From Suillus spraguei (Eukaryota; Basidiomycota; Agaricomycetes; Boletales; Suillaceae): a DNA stretch of 59,797 bases. The notes below the pieces were generated by a model that saw only the letters and a program-made list of their open reading frames with translations, did not search any database and was not told where the DNA came from. The translations under genes and the position numbers were made by a program. Each line of letters begins with the position of its first letter. Positions within the stretch are counted from its first letter, which is position 1. The stretch is taken from NCBI GenBank assembly GCA_016800925.1, contig JABCPU010000401.1, positions 1 to 59,797 of the forward strand, read 5' to 3'. This document shows positions 58,166 through 59,797 of this stretch, one piece after another.

Positions 58166-59206
58166 CAGTAATACAGCTCAGGAATTCGCGATGGATGAAA
58201 AGGAGAAGAAAAAGAAATCTTTCGAAGAATTGGTCCCAAAATATTTGCACAATTTGCGATGTCTTTGCCAAAGACGGACTAAACAAACTACCCCCTGAAC
58301 GCCCTGGTATTGATCATTGGATTGATACTAAACCTGGTTTTATTCCCTCACATGTCTAAGGTTTACCTGCTATCGGAAAAAGAACGCGCTGCCATCAAAA
58401 CATTTATCGACGAAAACATTGCAAAAGGCTTCATCTCAGAATCGAAGTCACCCCAAGCTAGTGGCTTCTTCTTTGTGGGAAAGAAGAGTGGAGAATTGTG
58501 TCCCTGTCAAGATTATCGCTACATCAATGATTGGACAGTCAAGAACGCTTATCCGCTCCCACTCCTATTTCCCTCGTCGCACGCCTTCACAACGCACAGT
58601 TCTTCACGAAAATGGATATTCGGTCTGGTTATAATAATATTCACATCCATCCCGATGATCGCTGGAAAGCAGCATTTACCACAGAATTCAGCCTCTTCGA
58701 ACCAAACATCATGTTCTTTGGCCTCTGTAATTCCCCAGCAACTTTTCCAAGCATACATGAATCGTACCTTCCAACAGGAAATCAATGAAGGATGGATGGT
58801 TATCTACATGGACGATATCCTGATTTTCTCCACACAATGGCAGAACACGCGAACAAACCAGACGGGTTTTGATGAAAATACGAAAGGAACATTTGTTCCT
58901 GAAACTGGAGAAATGCACCTTCAATGCAGAAGCAGTGGAATACCTCGGAATGATAATTTGCCCTGGACAAGTTGCTATGGATACCGCCAAAACCAAGGGA
59001 ATCGCCGAATGGCCAATTCCAAAATCTGTAAAAGATGTCCGATCATTCCTCCATTTTTGCAACTTCTACCGCACGTTCATTTCCCATTATTCTGATATCG
59101 CCCGACCACTTATTGAATTAACAAAGAAAGACAAGGTCTTTGATTGGTCCACCCGCATGTATGGACACCTTTGATGAACTGAAACAACGCTTCACATCCC
59201 AACCGG
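58166..59206 (+). pseudogene. RT of gypsy copy 3, truncated
   Basis: [30 protein letters not shown] region with a one-base shift, the catalytic box YMDD (intact, near 58805-58820), and the connection LITKKDKVFDWS-like segment to the break at 59206. Frameshifts are the main damage here, unlike copy 1, where stops dominate. Confidence 0.88.
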
Positions 59207-59797
59207 TGTAAAGATACAATCTAAGCCTGGGCTGTAGATAAACCACGGCCTAAGCTAGTATGCGAGTCTTGCACTCTACCTAGTCTGCTACTCTTGCAAG
59301 GCAAGAATGTTCGACCCTAAAGGGAATGCTAAGTTAGTATAGTCTAATAATGCCCAACCTGTGGTGCAAGACTGCCGTCGGAGGTAGCGAGATGCTAGCG
59401 GTGACCTCCGGTCTGTGGGAAACTAGCGGTAATACTAGCGGTAAGCGCAGGAAAGCGGTAGACAAGCAGGAGCGAAAAGTGGTAAAATCGCGGTAGTGCA
59501 TGCGGTAAAACTGCGGTAAGGCGTGGAAACTGGCGGTAAAAACAAGCGGTGAAGTGTAGCGATGAAGCGTGGGAAAGCGTAGCGCAAGCGGTGAAGCGCG
59601 GGAAAGCAGTAAAGAGCGGTGGTGCGTGCGGCAGTAAAACAATTCTTAAGAGACAGTGACTTCAGCAAAAGACTTTATTCTCGTTAGAGACAGTAATGGA
59701 CAATTCCTAAGTACCATGTGTACCATAGAGGGAAAAGTAAAAGTACCGGAATGTGCGAAGAGTCCTTTTTAACATGTACCATGAACGGCCGAATACA
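59207..59797 (+). mobile_element. Probable start of another LTR, GCGGTAA-rich, running out of the window
   Basis: The gypsy copy 3 match ends and a sequence starting TGTAAAGATAC begins. It contains a tract of short GCGGTAA/AGCGGT repeats (about 59395-59640). No coding frame is convincing. That it is an LTR is inferred from the TG start at a sharp junction inside another element; the other end is not seen. Confidence 0.4.

Larger units (their letters stand above)
55568..59206 (+). mobile_element. Ty3/gypsy chromovirus, copy 3 (interrupted)
   Basis: The LTR is followed by gag, protease and RT in the same order as copy 1, then the match stops abruptly at 59206 in the RT/RNase H connection. The next sequence starts TGTAAAGATAC, so another element probably interrupts it. 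Five bases before the LTR are ACTGG; the other end is not in the window. Confidence 0.92.

Noticed and set aside
59334..59642. 102-codon minus-strand frame at the window end
   Set aside because: It lies in the GCGGTAA-type repeat tract, has repetitive composition and no recognisable domain.

Overview
The window looks like a transposon-dense, gene-poor stretch of a filamentous basidiomycete genome, most likely Agaricomycetes. The reasons are the many 50-60 nt introns, a fungal cytochrome P450, and element types typical of that group: chromodomain Ty3/gypsy elements, a Tad-like LINE, a Plavaka transposase, and a KDZ transposase next to a TET/JBP dioxygenase. Coding potential is often broken. 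Most breaks are CGA-to-TGA or other CpG-to-TpG/CpA changes, the footprint of methyl-cytosine deamination.

Layout. 1-5.65 kb: tandem tRNA-like SINE units on both sides of a multi-intron P450 gene (minus strand), plus a ~150 bp direct repeat. 5.66-10.92 kb: a foldback element with ~1.1 kb inverted arms, split by a 5'-truncated LINE flanked by a 12 bp target duplication. 11.18-19.26 kb: a full-length Ty3/gypsy chromovirus with 476 bp LTRs and a 5 bp target duplication. It carries a nested solo LTR of its own family and an extra ORF (~490 codons) between the integrase/chromodomain and the 3' LTR. 19.4-20.8 kb: a tandemly duplicated lysine-rich gene of unknown function. 21.4-25.9 kb: a decayed copy of the right half of the KDZ element. 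25.9-31.1 kb: a second chromovirus (minus strand, truncated in RT), whose LTR is split by a solo LTR of another family.

31.79-49.71 kb is the most interesting unit. It is an ~18 kb element with inverted termini and inverted subterminal repeat arrays. It encodes a TET/JBP-type 2-oxoglutarate/Fe(II) dioxygenase, a KDZ transposase with an N-terminal CxC2 cysteine cluster, and a cargo block of three further genes, one with a seven-cysteine cluster and one with a duplicated acidic exon. TET/JBP enzymes oxidise 5-methylcytosine, and the window shows heavy CpG decay of other elements. A plausible reading is that the element carries its own means of modifying methylated DNA.

49.76-54 kb: a broken Plavaka transposase followed by a mosaic of intron-containing host gene fragments (SNF2-type remodeller, eEF2, P4-ATPase flippase, eEF2 again). 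54.95-55.57 kb: a 64 bp satellite. 55.57-59.2 kb: a third chromovirus, cut off at 59,207, where another LTR-like sequence begins and runs out of the window.

Nothing was computed with alignment software. Boundaries come from reading the sequence by eye, and exon limits in broken genes are approximate.
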